64,000 nt of DNA from Avibacterium paragallinarum (lineage in GTDB: Bacteria > Pseudomonadota > Gammaproteobacteria > Enterobacterales > Pasteurellaceae). This document shows positions 8,916 to 18,476 of this stretch, piece by piece. The notes beneath the pieces are model-generated. The model ran no database searches, was not told the DNA's origin, and saw only the letters and a list, made by a program, of their open reading frames with translations. The stretch spans positions 310,001-374,000 of the forward strand of contig NZ_UGHK01000001.1 of assembly GCF_900450705.1 (NCBI RefSeq). The letters run 5' to 3'. The position numbers and the translations under genes were made by a program. Position 1 is the stretch's first letter, and the number at the start of each line of letters is the position of its first letter.

Positions 8916-10229
8916 TTACAATAAAATATTGGCGAATAATAAGCCGAAAGCAAGGCTGAATGCCATACTCAATAAGCCCGGCAACATAAAGCTGTGGTTA
9001 AAGATAAATTTACCAATGCGTGTTGTGCCGGTGGTATCAAAGTCAATGGAAGCAATGATTGGGCCGTAGTTTGGAATGAAGAAGTAACCATTTACTGCCA
9101 CAAATACCCCAACTAATACAGGCGCTGGAATGCCTAATGCGATACCTACAGGGAATAAGGTTGCCACCGTTGCACCTTGGCTGTTTACTAATACAGAAAG
9201 CACGAATAACGCAAGGGCGAATGTCCAAGGCGCGGTTTCTACCAACACTTTCACGCTTTCTTTTACTTCAGTCATATGGGCTTGCATTAAAGTATCACCT
9301 AACCACGCGATCCCGAAAATGGCAATCACCGCACGCATACCCGCGTGGAATACTGAACCCTGTGTAATGGCGTTGCCGTTTGGTTTACAGGTTAAAATAA
9401 TCAATGCTCCAACGGTGAGCATAACAATTTCAATGGTGTGTGCCATTCCCATTGCTTTGCCGTCAAAAGCTGGGCGTAAGCTTGGGAATTCCCCCATTAA
9501 TACCACAAGCAATGCACCGAATAGGAATAAGCCCACAGACAATTTTGCCGTTGGTTTTAATTGAATGTTGTCTGGATTTACATCTGTGTGGTTTTCTTTT
9601 ACATACTCAGGATCTTGTAATAAACGTTGATAATTCGGGTCATCTTTTAATTCTTTACCCATTTTATTGACGAAAATACAAGCCACCGCTAAACCTAAAA
9701 TGGTTGATGGCATTGTTACCATTAAGACATCACCAAGGTGAATACCTTGTGGTTCAAGATAGGCTACTACCGCCACCACTGCCGCAGCGATTGGGCTAGC
9801 AACGATAGCAAATTGTGATGCAATTACCGCCATTGAAAGTGGACGCTCTGGACGAATGCCGTTGTGGCGGCTGACTTCAGCAATTACAGGCAATACAGAA
9901 TAGGCAACGTGACCTGTTCCCGCTAATACGGTGAATGTCCAAGTTACCGCTGGTGCAATAAAGGTGATGTATTTCGGGTGTTTACGCAAAATGTTGGTGG
10001 CAATTTTGATCATATAATCTAAACCGCCTGCCGCTTGCATTGCCGCCGCGGCGGAAACCACCGTCATAATCATTAACATTACGTTAATGGGTAAGCCCGC
10101 GGGTTGTAAACCAAAGCCAAAAGAGAGAATAGCCAGCCCTGCGCCGCCCATTACTCCCAAGCCGATACCGCCAATGCGTGCACCAATCAAAATACACACC
10201 AAAACGATGGCAAATTGGAGAAAAAACAT
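8916..10229 (-). CDS. dcuB: Anaerobic C4-dicarboxylate transporter, DcuA/DcuB family
   Basis: A 437-residue inner-membrane carrier with about a dozen hydrophobic segments, including the opening helix [19 protein letters not shown] and the family segments [29 protein letters not shown] (residues about 112-140) and [19 protein letters not shown]. Such carriers exchange or take up fumarate, malate, aspartate and succinate during anaerobic growth. The length lies between E. coli DcuA (433) and DcuB (446), and the assignment to DcuB follows the usual Haemophilus annotation rather than a decisive residue. Transcribed alone, with a strong terminator. The 272-bp upstream gap also holds the promoter of the divergent rhodanese gene. 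Confidence 0.88.
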   Translation of the reverse strand: MFFLQFAIVLVCILIGARIGGIGLGVMGGAGLAILSFGFGLQPAGLPINVMLMIMTVVSAAAAMQAAGGLDYMIKIATNILRKHPKYITFIAPAVTWTFTVLAGTGHVAYSVLPVIAEVSRHNGIRPERPLSMAVIASQFAIVASPIAAAVVAVVAYLEPQGIHLGDVLMVTMPSTILGLAVACIFVNKMGKELKDDPNYQRLLQDPEYVKENHTDVNPDNIQLKPTAKLSVGLFLFGALLVVLMGEFPSLRPAFDGKAMGMAHTIEIVMLTVGALIILTCKPNGNAITQGSVFHAGMRAVIAIFGIAWLGDTLMQAHMTEVKESVKVLVETAPWTFALALFVLSVLVNSQGATVATLFPVGIALGIPAPVLVGVFVAVNGYFFIPNYGPIIASIDFDTTGTTRIGKFIFNHSFMLPGLLSMAFSLAFGLLFANILL

Positions 10230-10434
10230 AGTAAGACCTCTTATTAAGTTGTTAAATCTTGCGTTATTTGTGTAATAAAAAGTGGATTAATCTGAGAAAG
10301 AACCTTAATCCCTTTAAATCAATATTAATATAACAATAAACCTTATAGAGGGCTATCAATTAGCAATAATTTTTCGTGATTCTTTGATTTAAAATAAAGA
10401 GATTTTGTAAATCAAAAAATTATCGGACTTTACT

Positions 10435-10463
10435 TTGAAAGATCGAAAAAGTACGGTTATACT
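10435..10463 (+). promoter_or_regulatory. Sigma-70 promoter for the rhodanese-secB operon
   Basis: A TTGAAA -35 box (10435-10440), a 17-bp spacer and a TATACT -10 box (10458-10463), about 40 bp before the rhodanese ATG. An inverted repeat TTTGATTT/AAATCAAA (10383-10390 and 10409-10416) lies just upstream in the same divergent gap. Confidence 0.7.
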
Positions 10464-10501
10464 TAGACCTTTATATCCTAAACATAAATATAGAGAATCA
10501 A

Positions 10502-10948
10502 ATGCAAGAATTTCTTCCTATGGCAACGGAATTTGCCAAAAATCATATGTTGATGGTAATTGCTTGGGTCGCTTTATTTGTAATGGTGATTTATTCCTAC
10601 TTACAAGCGTTCACTAGCAAAGTGAAATTAATTGATAATTCACAACTAGTTAGTTTGATGAATAACCAAGATGCGGTGGTAATTGATGTGCGTACCCTTG
10701 ATGAATTTGGGCGTGGACACATTATTCACAGTATTAATCTTTTACCATCAGATATCAAAAAACAATCTCTTGGCAAACTTGAACAACATAAAAATACACC
10801 TGTCATTGTTGTTTGTGAAACAGGAATGTCAGCATCGTCATCAGCTAACTTATTAATAAAACAAGGGTTTACTGATGTTTATACATTAAGAGAAGGGATT
10901 GCAGGTTGGCGTTCCGCGAATTTGCCATTAATCAAAAAAGATAAATAA
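10502..10948 (+). CDS. yibN: Membrane-anchored rhodanese-like protein (YibN-like)
   Basis: A 148-residue protein with one N-terminal transmembrane helix (about residues 15-35) followed by a single rhodanese domain with [15 protein letters not shown] and the active-site loop [10 protein letters not shown], whose cysteine (near residue 101) would carry a persulfide. The rhodanese domain probably faces the cytoplasm. It is the first gene of a cluster equivalent to E. coli yibN-grxC-secB-gpsA-cysE, but grxC is absent and secB follows after 17 bp. The precise sulfur-transfer role is unproven. Confidence 0.88.
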   Translation: MQEFLPMATEFAKNHMLMVIAWVALFVMVIYSYLQAFTSKVKLIDNSQLVSLMNNQDAVVIDVRTLDEFGRGHIIHSINLLPSDIKKQSLGKLEQHKNTPVIVVCETGMSASSSANLLIKQGFTDVYTLREGIAGWRSANLPLIKKDK

Positions 10949-10965
10949 CTCAAGAGGAATCAAAA

Positions 10966-11472
10966 ATGACCGAGCAAACTAAAGCAGTTTTAACTGAAGA
11001 ACAGGATACACAAACTTCTGAAGCCATCTTACAAATCCAGCGTATTTACGTTAAAGATGTTTCTTTTGAAGCCCCAAATCTTCCAGCTATTTTTCAACAG
11101 GAATGGAAACCCCAACTTTCTTTTGATCTAAACAGTGAAACAACACAACTTGCAGATGATCTTTACGAAGTTTGTCTAAAAATTTCTATTGAAACCACTT
11201 TAGAAGAAAGTAAAGATGTTGCATTCATTTGTGAAGTACAACAAGCTGGGATATTTACTATTAGCGGCTTAGATGATCTTCAATTAAGCCATTGCCTAAT
11301 GTCACAATGTCCAAATATGCTCTTCCCTTACGCACGTGAGCTTATCGCAAGCCTTGTAAATCGTGGTACATTCCCACCGCTTAACCTTTCTCCAGTGAAT
11401 TTTGATGCATTATTTATGGAGTATTTAGAACGCCAACAAGCGGAAAGCGAACAACCAGAAAAATTGAATTAA
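10966..11472 (+). CDS. secB: Protein-export chaperone SecB
   Basis: A cytoplasmic homotetrameric chaperone that holds preproteins unfolded and passes them to SecA. The 168-residue protein has the conserved [14 protein letters not shown] strand, [11 protein letters not shown], and C-terminal [13 protein letters not shown] and [17 protein letters not shown], all characteristic of SecB. The acidic Q/E-rich tail ends in EKLN, where other SecB proteins have a polar SecA-contact tail. It is preceded by an AAGAGGAA ribosome site, 17 bp after the rhodanese gene and 94 bp before gpsA. Confidence 0.97.
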   Translation: MTEQTKAVLTEEQDTQTSEAILQIQRIYVKDVSFEAPNLPAIFQQEWKPQLSFDLNSETTQLADDLYEVCLKISIETTLEESKDVAFICEVQQAGIFTISGLDDLQLSHCLMSQCPNMLFPYARELIASLVNRGTFPPLNLSPVNFDALFMEYLERQQAESEQPEKLN

Positions 11473-11566
11473 GATTTAAATAGAAGTGGGGATATTCCCA
11501 CTTCCTCGCTATTTACAAGCCAAACCAACATCGGCATTTCTTTCACTTATCTTCAGGAGAATGATG

Positions 11567-12565
11567 ATGAGCGAGCCTATTAGCGTTATCGGAGCGGGGT
11601 CTTATGGCACAGCATTAGCCATCGCCCTCTCGCGTAATGGCTACCCCACCTATCTTTGGGGGCATAACCCCGAGCATATGCAACAGCTCGCACAACAGCG
11701 TTGCAACCAAGCCTTTTTGCCTAACATTCCCTTTCCTACGGCACTGGAAATTGAAAGCAAATTAGAAAGTGCGGTCAGAAAATCACGCGATTTACTCATC
11801 GTTGTGCCGAGCCACGTTTTCGGTGAAATTCTGGAAAAAATCCGACCGCACTTACAACCGCATCATCGCATCGTGTGGGCGACCAAAGGCTTAGAGCGGG
11901 ATACGGGGCGATTATTGCAACAGGTGGTGGAAGAAAAACTCGGCACGCAATACCCCCTCGCAGTGCTGTCTGGACCGACATTCGCCAAAGAATTAGCTGA
12001 GGGCTTGCCCACTGCCATCGCCCTCGCCTCGCAGGATCACGCTTTTGCCGAAGCCCTCCAAGCCCGTATTCATTGTAGTAAACATTTCCGCGTCTATCTC
12101 AATCAAGATATGACAGGTGTGCAACTGGGCGGAGCGATCAAAAACGTCATCGCCATTGGGGCTGGAATGTCAGACGGAATGGGCTTCGGGGCAAATGCAC
12201 GCACCGCGTTGATCACACGTGGGCTGGCTGAAATTAGCCGATTGGGTGAATCTTTAGGGGCAAATCCTAACACCTTTATGGGAATGTCAGGGCTTGGCGA
12301 TTTAGTACTGACCTGCACGGATAATCAATCCCGCAACCGCCGCTTCGGCTTAATGCTCGGGCAAGGCAAAACCACCGAAGCCGCCTTAGCCGAAATCGGG
12401 CAAGTGGTAGAGGGTTTTTATAACACCAAAGAAGCCTATTTACTGGCACAACGGCAAGGGGTGGAAATGCCGATTACCGAACAAATTTATCAAGTGCTAT
12501 TTTGTGGAAAAAATGCACAAGATGTTGTCGCGATCCTGCTCGGACGTGAACGAAAAGGAGAATAA
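11567..12565 (+). CDS. gpsA: Glycerol-3-phosphate dehydrogenase [NAD(P)+]
   Basis: Reduces dihydroxyacetone phosphate to sn-glycerol 3-phosphate for phospholipid synthesis; cytoplasmic. The N-terminal Rossmann motif [12 protein letters not shown] is intact, followed by [28 protein letters not shown], the catalytic lysine in [14 protein letters not shown] and the C-terminal GLGDLVLTC and QSRNRRFG segments. Three ATG codons follow one another at 11561, 11564 and 11567. The third is best placed relative to the AGGAG at 11555-11559, giving 332 residues. The longer in-frame reading from 11486 has no ribosome site and encodes an unconserved extension. The stop is one base before the cysE start. Confidence 0.96.
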   Translation: MSEPISVIGAGSYGTALAIALSRNGYPTYLWGHNPEHMQQLAQQRCNQAFLPNIPFPTALEIESKLESAVRKSRDLLIVVPSHVFGEILEKIRPHLQPHHRIVWATKGLERDTGRLLQQVVEEKLGTQYPLAVLSGPTFAKELAEGLPTAIALASQDHAFAEALQARIHCSKHFRVYLNQDMTGVQLGGAIKNVIAIGAGMSDGMGFGANARTALITRGLAEISRLGESLGANPNTFMGMSGLGDLVLTCTDNQSRNRRFGLMLGQGKTTEAALAEIGQVVEGFYNTKEAYLLAQRQGVEMPITEQIYQVLFCGKNAQDVVAILLGRERKGE

Positions 12566-12566
12566 A

Positions 12567-13358
12567 ATGCCCGCTGAGGTTTGGACATTACTTCGCCAAG
12601 AAGCCAAAGAACTCGCCGAATGTGAACCAATGTTAGCGAGTTTTTTCCATTCCACGATTTTGAAACATCAAAATTTAGGGAATGCGTTAAGTTATATTCT
12701 AGCCAATAAACTGGCAAATCCCATCATGCCAGCCATTACGTTACGAGAAGTTATTGAAGAAGCCTATCAAGCCGAACCCGATATTATCGCCAGTGCCGCC
12801 TGCGACATTCGAGCGGTACGCCACCGCGACCCCGCTGTGGAATTATGGACAACGCCACTGCTTTATCTAAAAGGCTTCCACGCTTTGCAAAGCTATCGCA
12901 TCACGCATTATTTATGGCAACAAAACCGCAAAGCCCTTGCCATTTATTTACAAAATGAAATTTCCGTTGCCTTTGATGTTGATATTCACCCCGCCGCAAA
13001 AATCGGCTGTGGCATAATGTTCGACCACGCCACGGGGATCGTCGTGGGCGAAACCTCCGTAATCGAAAATGATGTTTCCATTTTGCAAGGAGTTACGCTG
13101 GGCGGAACAGGCAAAGAGTCAGGTGACCGCCACCCGAAAGTGCGTGAAGGCGTGATGATCGGTGCGGGAGCGAAAATTCTCGGCAATATCGAAATTGGAC
13201 GCTATGCCAAAATCGGGGCAAATTCCGTTGTATTGCAAGCAGTGCCTGAGTTTACCACCGTGGCAGGCGTACCATCAAAAACCATCGGCAAAGACAAAGC
13301 GGCAAAACCCGCTTTTGAAATGGATCAATATTTTATTGATGACAATATTAATATTTAA
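12567..13358 (+). CDS. cysE: Serine O-acetyltransferase
   Basis: Acetylates L-serine with acetyl-CoA, the first step of cysteine synthesis; a cytoplasmic hexamer inhibited by cysteine. The alpha-helical N-terminal domain (MPAEVWTLLRQEAKE through SYILANKLANP) is followed by a left-handed beta-helix of hexapeptide repeats (HPAAKIGCGIMFDHATGIVVGE, GGTGKESGDRHPKV, IGAGAKILGNIEIG). The catalytic His of FDHATGIVVG and the CoA-site GTGK are present. The ATG at 12567 follows AAAAGGAGAATAAA. An in-frame start further upstream would lie inside gpsA. 263 residues, close to the usual length. Co-transcribed with gpsA and the dehydrogenase-like gene downstream. Confidence 0.96.
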   Translation: MPAEVWTLLRQEAKELAECEPMLASFFHSTILKHQNLGNALSYILANKLANPIMPAITLREVIEEAYQAEPDIIASAACDIRAVRHRDPAVELWTTPLLYLKGFHALQSYRITHYLWQQNRKALAIYLQNEISVAFDVDIHPAAKIGCGIMFDHATGIVVGETSVIENDVSILQGVTLGGTGKESGDRHPKVREGVMIGAGAKILGNIEIGRYAKIGANSVVLQAVPEFTTVAGVPSKTIGKDKAAKPAFEMDQYFIDDNINI

Positions 13359-13369
13359 AGGAAAGCAAA

Positions 13370-14188
13370 ATGATTAACAAAGATACTCAATTATGTATGT
13401 CATTGGCAGGGCGACCAGGCAATACGGGGACATTTTTCCACAATTACCTCTACCAAAAACTCGGGCTAAATTTTATTTATAAAGCCTTTACCACAGAGAA
13501 CATTGGCGATGCGGTGAAAGGCGTGCGTGCATTGGGCATTCGTGGCTGTGCGGTATCAATGCCGTTTAAAGAAAGCTGTATGCCCTTTGTGGACGAAATT
13601 GATCCCTCCGCCCAAGCCATTGAATCGGTGAATACGATTGTCAATAATAATGGGCATCTCGTGGCATACAACACTGATTACATCGCCATTGCCAAATTAA
13701 TCGAGAAATATCAATTAGATCGCAATGCCTCCGTGATTGTTCAGGGCAGTGGCAGAATGGCGAAAGCCGTTGTGGCAGCCTTTAAAAATGCTGGATTTAG
13801 CCAGCTCAAAGTCTATGCACGCAATCCTAAAACAGGGCGTTACTTGGCGGATTTATACGGCTATGCCTATCTCCAAGATCTAGCAGAGCAACAGGCTGAG
13901 ATCTTAGTTAATGTTACCCCTATCGGAATGAAAGGTGGTAAAGAAGAGCAAGATCTTGCTTTTCCCGCCGCAATGATAACGCAAGCTAATGTGATTTTTG
14001 ATGTTGTCGCAATGCCAGCGGAAACCCCGCTTATTCAATATGCCCAGCAACAGGGCAAACAAATTATTTCTGGGGCAGAGGTGATGACATTACAAGCGGT
14101 GGAACAATTTGTGCTTTACACCCACCAACGCCCAAGCGATGCACTGATTGAAGAAGCCGCCCAATTCGCCCGCTCTTCACAAAAATAG
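13370..14188 (+). CDS. Shikimate dehydrogenase-like protein (HI0607 type)
   Basis: A 272-residue NADP-binding oxidoreductase of the shikimate dehydrogenase superfamily. The substrate domain keeps the catalytic lysine (Lys67 in AVSMPFKESC) and the aspartate in NTDY (Asp103); the Rossmann part has VIVQGSGRMAKAVVAAF, where the usual GxGGxx becomes GSGRMA. It follows cysE after 11 bp, the same gpsA-cysE-HI0607 order seen in Haemophilus. Members of this HI0607 (SdhL) group bind shikimate poorly and are not the main AroE, so the true substrate is uncertain. The gene name aroE should not be used for it. Confidence 0.88.
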   Translation: MINKDTQLCMSLAGRPGNTGTFFHNYLYQKLGLNFIYKAFTTENIGDAVKGVRALGIRGCAVSMPFKESCMPFVDEIDPSAQAIESVNTIVNNNGHLVAYNTDYIAIAKLIEKYQLDRNASVIVQGSGRMAKAVVAAFKNAGFSQLKVYARNPKTGRYLADLYGYAYLQDLAEQQAEILVNVTPIGMKGGKEEQDLAFPAAMITQANVIFDVVAMPAETPLIQYAQQQGKQIISGAEVMTLQAVEQFVLYTHQRPSDALIEEAAQFARSSQK

Positions 14189-14200
14189 AGCTTACATAAT

Positions 14201-14246
14201 AAAAAAATTGATAGTTATTCGTTAAAAAAACAATAACTATCAATTT
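14201..14246 (-). terminator. Bidirectional terminator between convergent genes
   Basis: A perfect 13-bp stem (arms ATTGATAGTTATT and AATAACTATCAAT) with a 12-base loop. Seven A precede it, so on the minus strand it ends in seven T, which suits the eptA-like gene best; it can also serve the cysE operon on the + strand. Confidence 0.8.
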
Positions 14247-14275
14247 AACCAACAAAATCTATACCAATAACATTT

Positions 14276-15922
14276 TTAATGTGTTTTTCGACAACTTGCT
14301 AAAATATCTAGTGTCCTATTATAAATATTTGTGTTGAGTTCCATATCCATCATTCCAAGCACCGTGCTGAATAAATTATCGTGGGAATAATGTTGTGTGC
14401 TGGCGTTGTGGCGTAAGCAATCCAAGTCCACGCCCTCATTCTGTTTCCAGTTTTTTGAGAACCAGAAGATCATCGGCACGCGAGTTTGATAGGCTGGTGC
14501 AATGGCGTAAGGCGTGCCGTGCAAGTAAATACCGTTTTCGCCAAGGGATTCACCGTGATCGGAAACATAATAAATCGCACTTTCTAAATCATCGCGGTGC
14601 TCCAATTTTGCAATTAAGGTATTGAGGAAATTGTCGATGTATAGAATACTATTGTCATAAGTATTGACTAACTGTTCATTGCTACAAGTTTGAATTTGGT
14701 TGGTATCGCACGTTGGCACAAACTTTTTGAACTCCGGGGTGTAGCGTTCATAATAGGTTGGCCCGTGATTACCAATGGTGTGTAAAATGAGTACGGTATC
14801 TTTCCCATCTTTGCCCGCTTGTGTAAGAATTTTATCCACATCAGGCCACATCACTTCATCTAAACATTCGCCGTCAGTACAATAATTTTTCAAGGTCGGT
14901 TTGTTCGCTTGAATGGTTTCATTCGGCACGCGTAAACAAACGCCTTTGCAATCACTGTTATTTTCCAACCAAAAAATATTTATGCCTGCACGCTGCAACA
15001 CATCAAGAAGATTATCCATTTTTTGGACTCTGCCAGCATCATATTGATCTTTCGTCAAAAATGAGAACATACAAGGTACAGAAACCGCCGTTGATGTGCC
15101 ACAGCTCGACACGGAATTAAAATTAATCACCTCATCACCACGTGCAGCAAGTTTTGGCGTAGTTTGACGTGCATAGCCATTTAGTCCCCAATTTTGTGCT
15201 CGCGTGGTTTCCCCCACGACAATCACTGTTAAATGACGATAGGAATCAGGTTTATTCTGCTTTGCATCTAAACCAATATATTCATAAGGGCGGTTAGCTT
15301 CACGTACTTGTTTCACTTTATTTACACTTGCACTAATAAAATTAGAGGGTAATAACAAGCTCATTTCTGATTTATTATTACGCACGAAAGAAGCGTAATC
15401 TTGATAAAATCCTTTAGCAATGCCCAAAATCACCACTCCCGAGAACAGAATTAAGCCAAGACGCACAACAGTTTCTTTCCACCAAGTGCGGTAATCAATC
15501 TTTACCATCACATATAAGAAAGCAGGTAAAATCCCAAATACCGCAATCCAAGTGAGGTATTGCCAAGTGAGCATTCTCATACTTTCAGCGGGCGTGGTTT
15601 GTAACACGTTATCTAGCATTTCTGAACTGAAATGCACATCATAAAAAATTTCTTGATAGCTGATCGCGGCACTGATTATCAATAAAACAGGCATAATCAC
15701 TTTATGCAAAATCGGCAACGCAAAAAGCTGAAAAACCGCATTAAGAGTGAAGAAAATGAATAATGGAATGGTTAAGAGAAAATAATCTTCTGCCTTGCCA
15801 GTAAATGGGTGTAGGGTTAAGGCTTTGTTGTAAAAAGCAAAATTTAATACAAGGGTAAAATAAAACGCAACCAATGCAATTAAGGTTGAGCTTTTCAATT
15901 TTAAGCGAGAAAACAACCGCAC
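14276..15922 (-). CDS. eptA: Phosphoethanolamine transferase, EptA family
   Basis: Transfers phosphoethanolamine from phosphatidylethanolamine to lipid A or LPS core at the periplasmic face of the inner membrane. Five hydrophobic segments span residues 13-32, 47-68, 74-92, 121-140 and 154-172. The periplasmic sulfatase-fold domain has VIVVGETTRAQNWGLNGY (metal ligand Glu238), the nucleophile threonine in SSCGTSTAVSVPCMFS (about 277) and YYVSDHGESLGENG with the remaining metal ligands. Members of this family can raise polymyxin resistance; whether this one acts on lipid A or core sugar cannot be decided by eye. 548 residues, transcribed alone. Confidence 0.92.
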   Translation of the reverse strand: MRLFSRLKLKSSTLIALVAFYFTLVLNFAFYNKALTLHPFTGKAEDYFLLTIPLFIFFTLNAVFQLFALPILHKVIMPVLLIISAAISYQEIFYDVHFSSEMLDNVLQTTPAESMRMLTWQYLTWIAVFGILPAFLYVMVKIDYRTWWKETVVRLGLILFSGVVILGIAKGFYQDYASFVRNNKSEMSLLLPSNFISASVNKVKQVREANRPYEYIGLDAKQNKPDSYRHLTVIVVGETTRAQNWGLNGYARQTTPKLAARGDEVINFNSVSSCGTSTAVSVPCMFSFLTKDQYDAGRVQKMDNLLDVLQRAGINIFWLENNSDCKGVCLRVPNETIQANKPTLKNYCTDGECLDEVMWPDVDKILTQAGKDGKDTVLILHTIGNHGPTYYERYTPEFKKFVPTCDTNQIQTCSNEQLVNTYDNSILYIDNFLNTLIAKLEHRDDLESAIYYVSDHGESLGENGIYLHGTPYAIAPAYQTRVPMIFWFSKNWKQNEGVDLDCLRHNASTQHYSHDNLFSTVLGMMDMELNTNIYNRTLDILASCRKTH

Positions 15923-16049
15923 TTTTATCTCCTAAATAAGAGTATTATTGATACAAAAGGGAATGCTTTGTCCGATCATTCCCAAAACACAAAGCGTTAT
16001 AAATCGCTCATATAGACTGGTAAAGAATGAGAAAGTTCAGCAATGATAG

Positions 16050-16478
16050 CTACACTTTTTCATCTTCAGCTACCGAAAAAGACGGAGTTATTTCTTTCCC
16101 TAGCCCTGAAAGAATGGAGCAATCAGGGCTGTCGTTGCCTTGACAAGAACAATGCCAGCGTTGGAGTAAGACTAACATTTCTTGCAAGCTGGCAATTTTG
16201 TCTTTTAATTCCGCAATATGCTGTTCGGTGATGGCTTTCACTTCTCGGCTCGTGCGGTGGGGATCTTGATTTAATTTCAATAATTGGCGAATTTGTTGCA
16301 ACGAAAACCCAACTTTGCGTGCATTGCTAATAAAGCGTAATTGGCTTAAATCCTGTGCGGAATAGCGACGGTAGCCCGCTAGGGTTCGCATAGGGGTTAG
16401 GAGCAATCCCGCTTTTTCATAATCACGAATTTGTTTGGCAGACAAGCCCGTTTCTTTCGCCGCTTGGCTAATCTTCAT
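16050..16478 (-). CDS. cueR: MerR family metalloregulator, CueR-like
   Basis: A 142-residue DNA-binding dimer. The N-terminal winged helix-turn-helix (MKISQAAKETGLSAKQIRDYE) and GYRRYSAQDLSQLRFI are followed by a long dimer helix (about 78-107) and a metal loop with Cys110, Cys112 and Cys120. Cys112 and Cys120 coincide exactly with the copper ligands of E. coli CueR, so Cu(I), Ag(I) or Au(I) sensing is likely. Such regulators normally sit next to copA or a copper chaperone gene. Here the neighbours are the eptA-like gene and the damaged bcr, so its target promoter must lie elsewhere. Confidence 0.82.
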   Translation of the reverse strand: MKISQAAKETGLSAKQIRDYEKAGLLLTPMRTLAGYRRYSAQDLSQLRFISNARKVGFSLQQIRQLLKLNQDPHRTSREVKAITEQHIAELKDKIASLQEMLVLLQRWHCSCQGNDSPDCSILSGLGKEITPSFSVAEDEKV

Positions 16479-16549
16479 ACGTCCTCTTTGCTTTCTCTAT
16501 CAATGTTCGGCAAGCAAAAGACCGCTCGGTCAAAGTGAAAGACATTCAA

Positions 16550-17629
16550 CTATTCCTGTCTATAGGTGAGAAAATAATAACACCCCACTGCGAAGAACGA
16601 GCAAACCACCATTGTCAGCAACATTGGTGCTGCACTGTCAATTTTCATTAATGCCACTAGCGAACCAATACAAGCTCCAGCCCCAAAGCGTACGCTCCCT
16701 ACCATTGAATTTGCTGTACCCGCCATTGCAGGAAATTTTTCTAAAATTGACGCCATTGCATTCGAGCTAATCAGAGGATTTTGTCCCACAAAAAGGGCAA
16801 CACCGATCGCCATCGGCATTAAGCCTAAATCAGCGAAATAAACCACTAATAACCACAAGGCAGCAACAAATTGAATGCCAAGCCCGATTTGCAACATTTT
16901 TTCTGTACCGAGCTTACTCACCATACGCCCGTTTAAAAATGAGCCGAGCGTCATCACGCCGATATTGAGCATAAAAAAGTAGCCAAAATGCTGTTCAGAC
17001 ACGCCATAGATCCCGATATAAATAATCGATCCAGCGGTTAAAAAAGCGAACATTCCACCAAAGCCAAAGGCACTCATAAACATATAGCCTAGCACTTCTT
17101 TTTTCTTACCTAGGCTCACAAAATTGCGTACTACCACGTTCAAACGCAAAGGTATGCGATTTTCTTTTTTATGGGTTTCTGGAATGATAAAAAACACCAG
17201 CAAGGCACTTAAAAAACCCATTGTGGCGATGACATAGAAGATTGAATGCCAATGAAAATAGGCGACCAAATAGCCACCAATAATAGGGGCAACTAAAGGA
17301 GCAAGCATAAAGACTAAGGTGATCGTGGACATTATGCGAGAAAAATCATTTTTGCTGAAGAGATCTCGCATCAACGCCCCCACCAATACCACGGGCTTAC
17401 GCCCATAGCTATCCCTCACTGGCCCCCAAAAGAGCTGTCCGATGGCTAAACCGTAAGCAAAAAAGGTGAGTGTATGCTGTACTTCCTCTGCGTCAATATG
17501 CAAATCTTGGCTGATCCGCAAAAAGGCGGGCAAATACATATCCACCCCAAGGGCGGGTAACATTGATAAAATACCCAGCGTTAAAATAAAAATCACGCTT
17601 GGCTTCACAACTGCGGGTATGGTGGTCAA
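16550..17629 (-). CDS. bcr: Bcr/CflA-type drug efflux MFS protein with internal in-frame deletion
   Basis: An inner-membrane drug/proton antiporter family member. The TTG at 17629 is used as start because an AAGGAG site lies six bases upstream. Residues 13-35 (first helix) and 54-84 lead to SYGRKPVVLVG and then directly to ALMRDLFSKNDFSRIMS. In Bcr proteins about 39 residues, comprising helix 3, the following loop and helix 4 with the conserved Arg of the RFFHG motif, separate these segments. The total is 359 residues against about 396-398 for relatives. The frame is kept, but transport activity is doubtful. It follows rsuA after 9 bp, the rsuA-bcr pairing also found in E. coli. Confidence 0.88.
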   Translation of the reverse strand: MTTIPAVVKPSVIFILTLGILSMLPALGVDMYLPAFLRISQDLHIDAEEVQHTLTFFAYGLAIGQLFWGPVRDSYGRKPVVLVGALMRDLFSKNDFSRIMSTITLVFMLAPLVAPIIGGYLVAYFHWHSIFYVIATMGFLSALLVFFIIPETHKKENRIPLRLNVVVRNFVSLGKKKEVLGYMFMSAFGFGGMFAFLTAGSIIYIGIYGVSEQHFGYFFMLNIGVMTLGSFLNGRMVSKLGTEKMLQIGLGIQFVAALWLLVVYFADLGLMPMAIGVALFVGQNPLISSNAMASILEKFPAMAGTANSMVGSVRFGAGACIGSLVALMKIDSAAPMLLTMVVCSFFAVGCYYFLTYRQE

Positions 17630-17638
17630 AATTGCTCC

Positions 17639-18334
17639 TTATTTCAATGCTGCCAATTCCTGCGAAGAAAGCGGGCGATATTCCCCCTCCGCTAACTGCT
17701 CATCAAGCACCACATCGCCAATTTTCCACCGATGTAACGCAATGACTTTGTTCCCTAAAGCAGCAAACATCCGCTTCACTTGATGATAACGCCCCTCGCT
17801 AATGGTGAGATTGACATTGTAATCATCAATAATTTCTAACCTCGCAAGCTTAGTCGCTGTTTTTTCGCCGCGGAGCAAAATGCCCGCTTCACAGGCTTGC
17901 TGATAATGGCTTTCCACAGGATCGGCGAGGGTAACTAAATAGGTCTTTTCGCAATGGTATTTCGGCGAAGTAATGCGATGCGACCATTGTCCATCATCAG
18001 TGAGCAATACCAGCCCTGTGGTATCCACATCTAAACGCCCCGCACTGTGCAACTTGCCAGCTAAAGGGTAATCAAAGAATTGATAAATCGTAGGGTAATC
18101 CCCCTCATCGTGCGAACACACATAGCCTTGCGGCTTATTTAGCATCAAATACTGCCCCGCCTCCAACCAGCTCAGACGTTGCCCCTCAAAATAAATTTCA
18201 TCTTCCGCACTCACTTTCACCGCCCCGCTTTTCTCAATTTTGCCATTAATTTGCACCGCACTTTGACGCAGGGCTTTATTGGCTTGCGAGCGTGTTAATC
18301 CCGTTTGCTCGGCTAAAAATTTATCTAATCGCAT
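17639..18334 (-). CDS. rsuA: 16S rRNA pseudouridine(516) synthase
   Basis: Isomerises uridine 516 of 16S rRNA to pseudouridine during 30S assembly; cytoplasmic. An N-terminal S4 RNA-binding domain (MRLDKFLAEQTGLTRSQANK through AEDEIYFEG) precedes the catalytic domain with the signature SAGRLDVDTTGLVLL, where Asp102 is the nucleophile; residue number and length (231) agree with E. coli RsuA. KTYLVTLADPVE, ISEGRYHQVKRMFAA and the C-terminal LHRWKIGDV are also family landmarks. It is the first gene of the rsuA-bcr pair, and the promoter would lie between 18335 and the divergent maeB remnant. Confidence 0.96.
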   Translation of the reverse strand: MRLDKFLAEQTGLTRSQANKALRQSAVQINGKIEKSGAVKVSAEDEIYFEGQRLSWLEAGQYLMLNKPQGYVCSHDEGDYPTIYQFFDYPLAGKLHSAGRLDVDTTGLVLLTDDGQWSHRITSPKYHCEKTYLVTLADPVESHYQQACEAGILLRGEKTATKLARLEIIDDYNVNLTISEGRYHQVKRMFAALGNKVIALHRWKIGDVVLDEQLAEGEYRPLSSQELAALK

Positions 18335-18434
18335 TCGTAATATTCCTTATTAAATAAGGGAAACATTGTACAGCAACTCAATATAAATCTCTAATTTTAC
18401 TCAAAAGCGAATGTGTGGTTGATTTTGTAAATAA

Positions 18435-18476
18435 TGTGTGCTGTATCACAGTTTTTCTGATTTTTTCACCTATAAT
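18435..18476 (+). promoter_or_regulatory. Candidate CRP site and -10 box of maeB
   Basis: TGTGTGCTGTATCACA (18435-18450) matches the CRP consensus TGTGA-N6-TCACA in nine of ten arm positions. A perfect TATAAT lies at 18471-18476. The implied start near 18483 places the CRP site at about -41, class II geometry. The gene it drives is now truncated. Confidence 0.65.

Noticed and set aside
10383..10416. TTTGATTT/AAATCAAA inverted repeat as an FNR site for the Dcu gene
   Set aside because: The half-sites are 18 bp apart, whereas FNR sites (TTGAT-N4-ATCAA) have 4; no better FNR match was found.
11484..11503. AAGTGGG/CCCACTT stem between secB and gpsA as a terminator
   Set aside because: The stem is short and no T-run follows; secB and gpsA may be co-transcribed, so it is left unannotated.
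13986..14188. Calling the 13370-14188 gene aroE
   Set aside because: Its sequence and its position after cysE fit the HI0607-type dehydrogenase-like group, which is not the main shikimate dehydrogenase.
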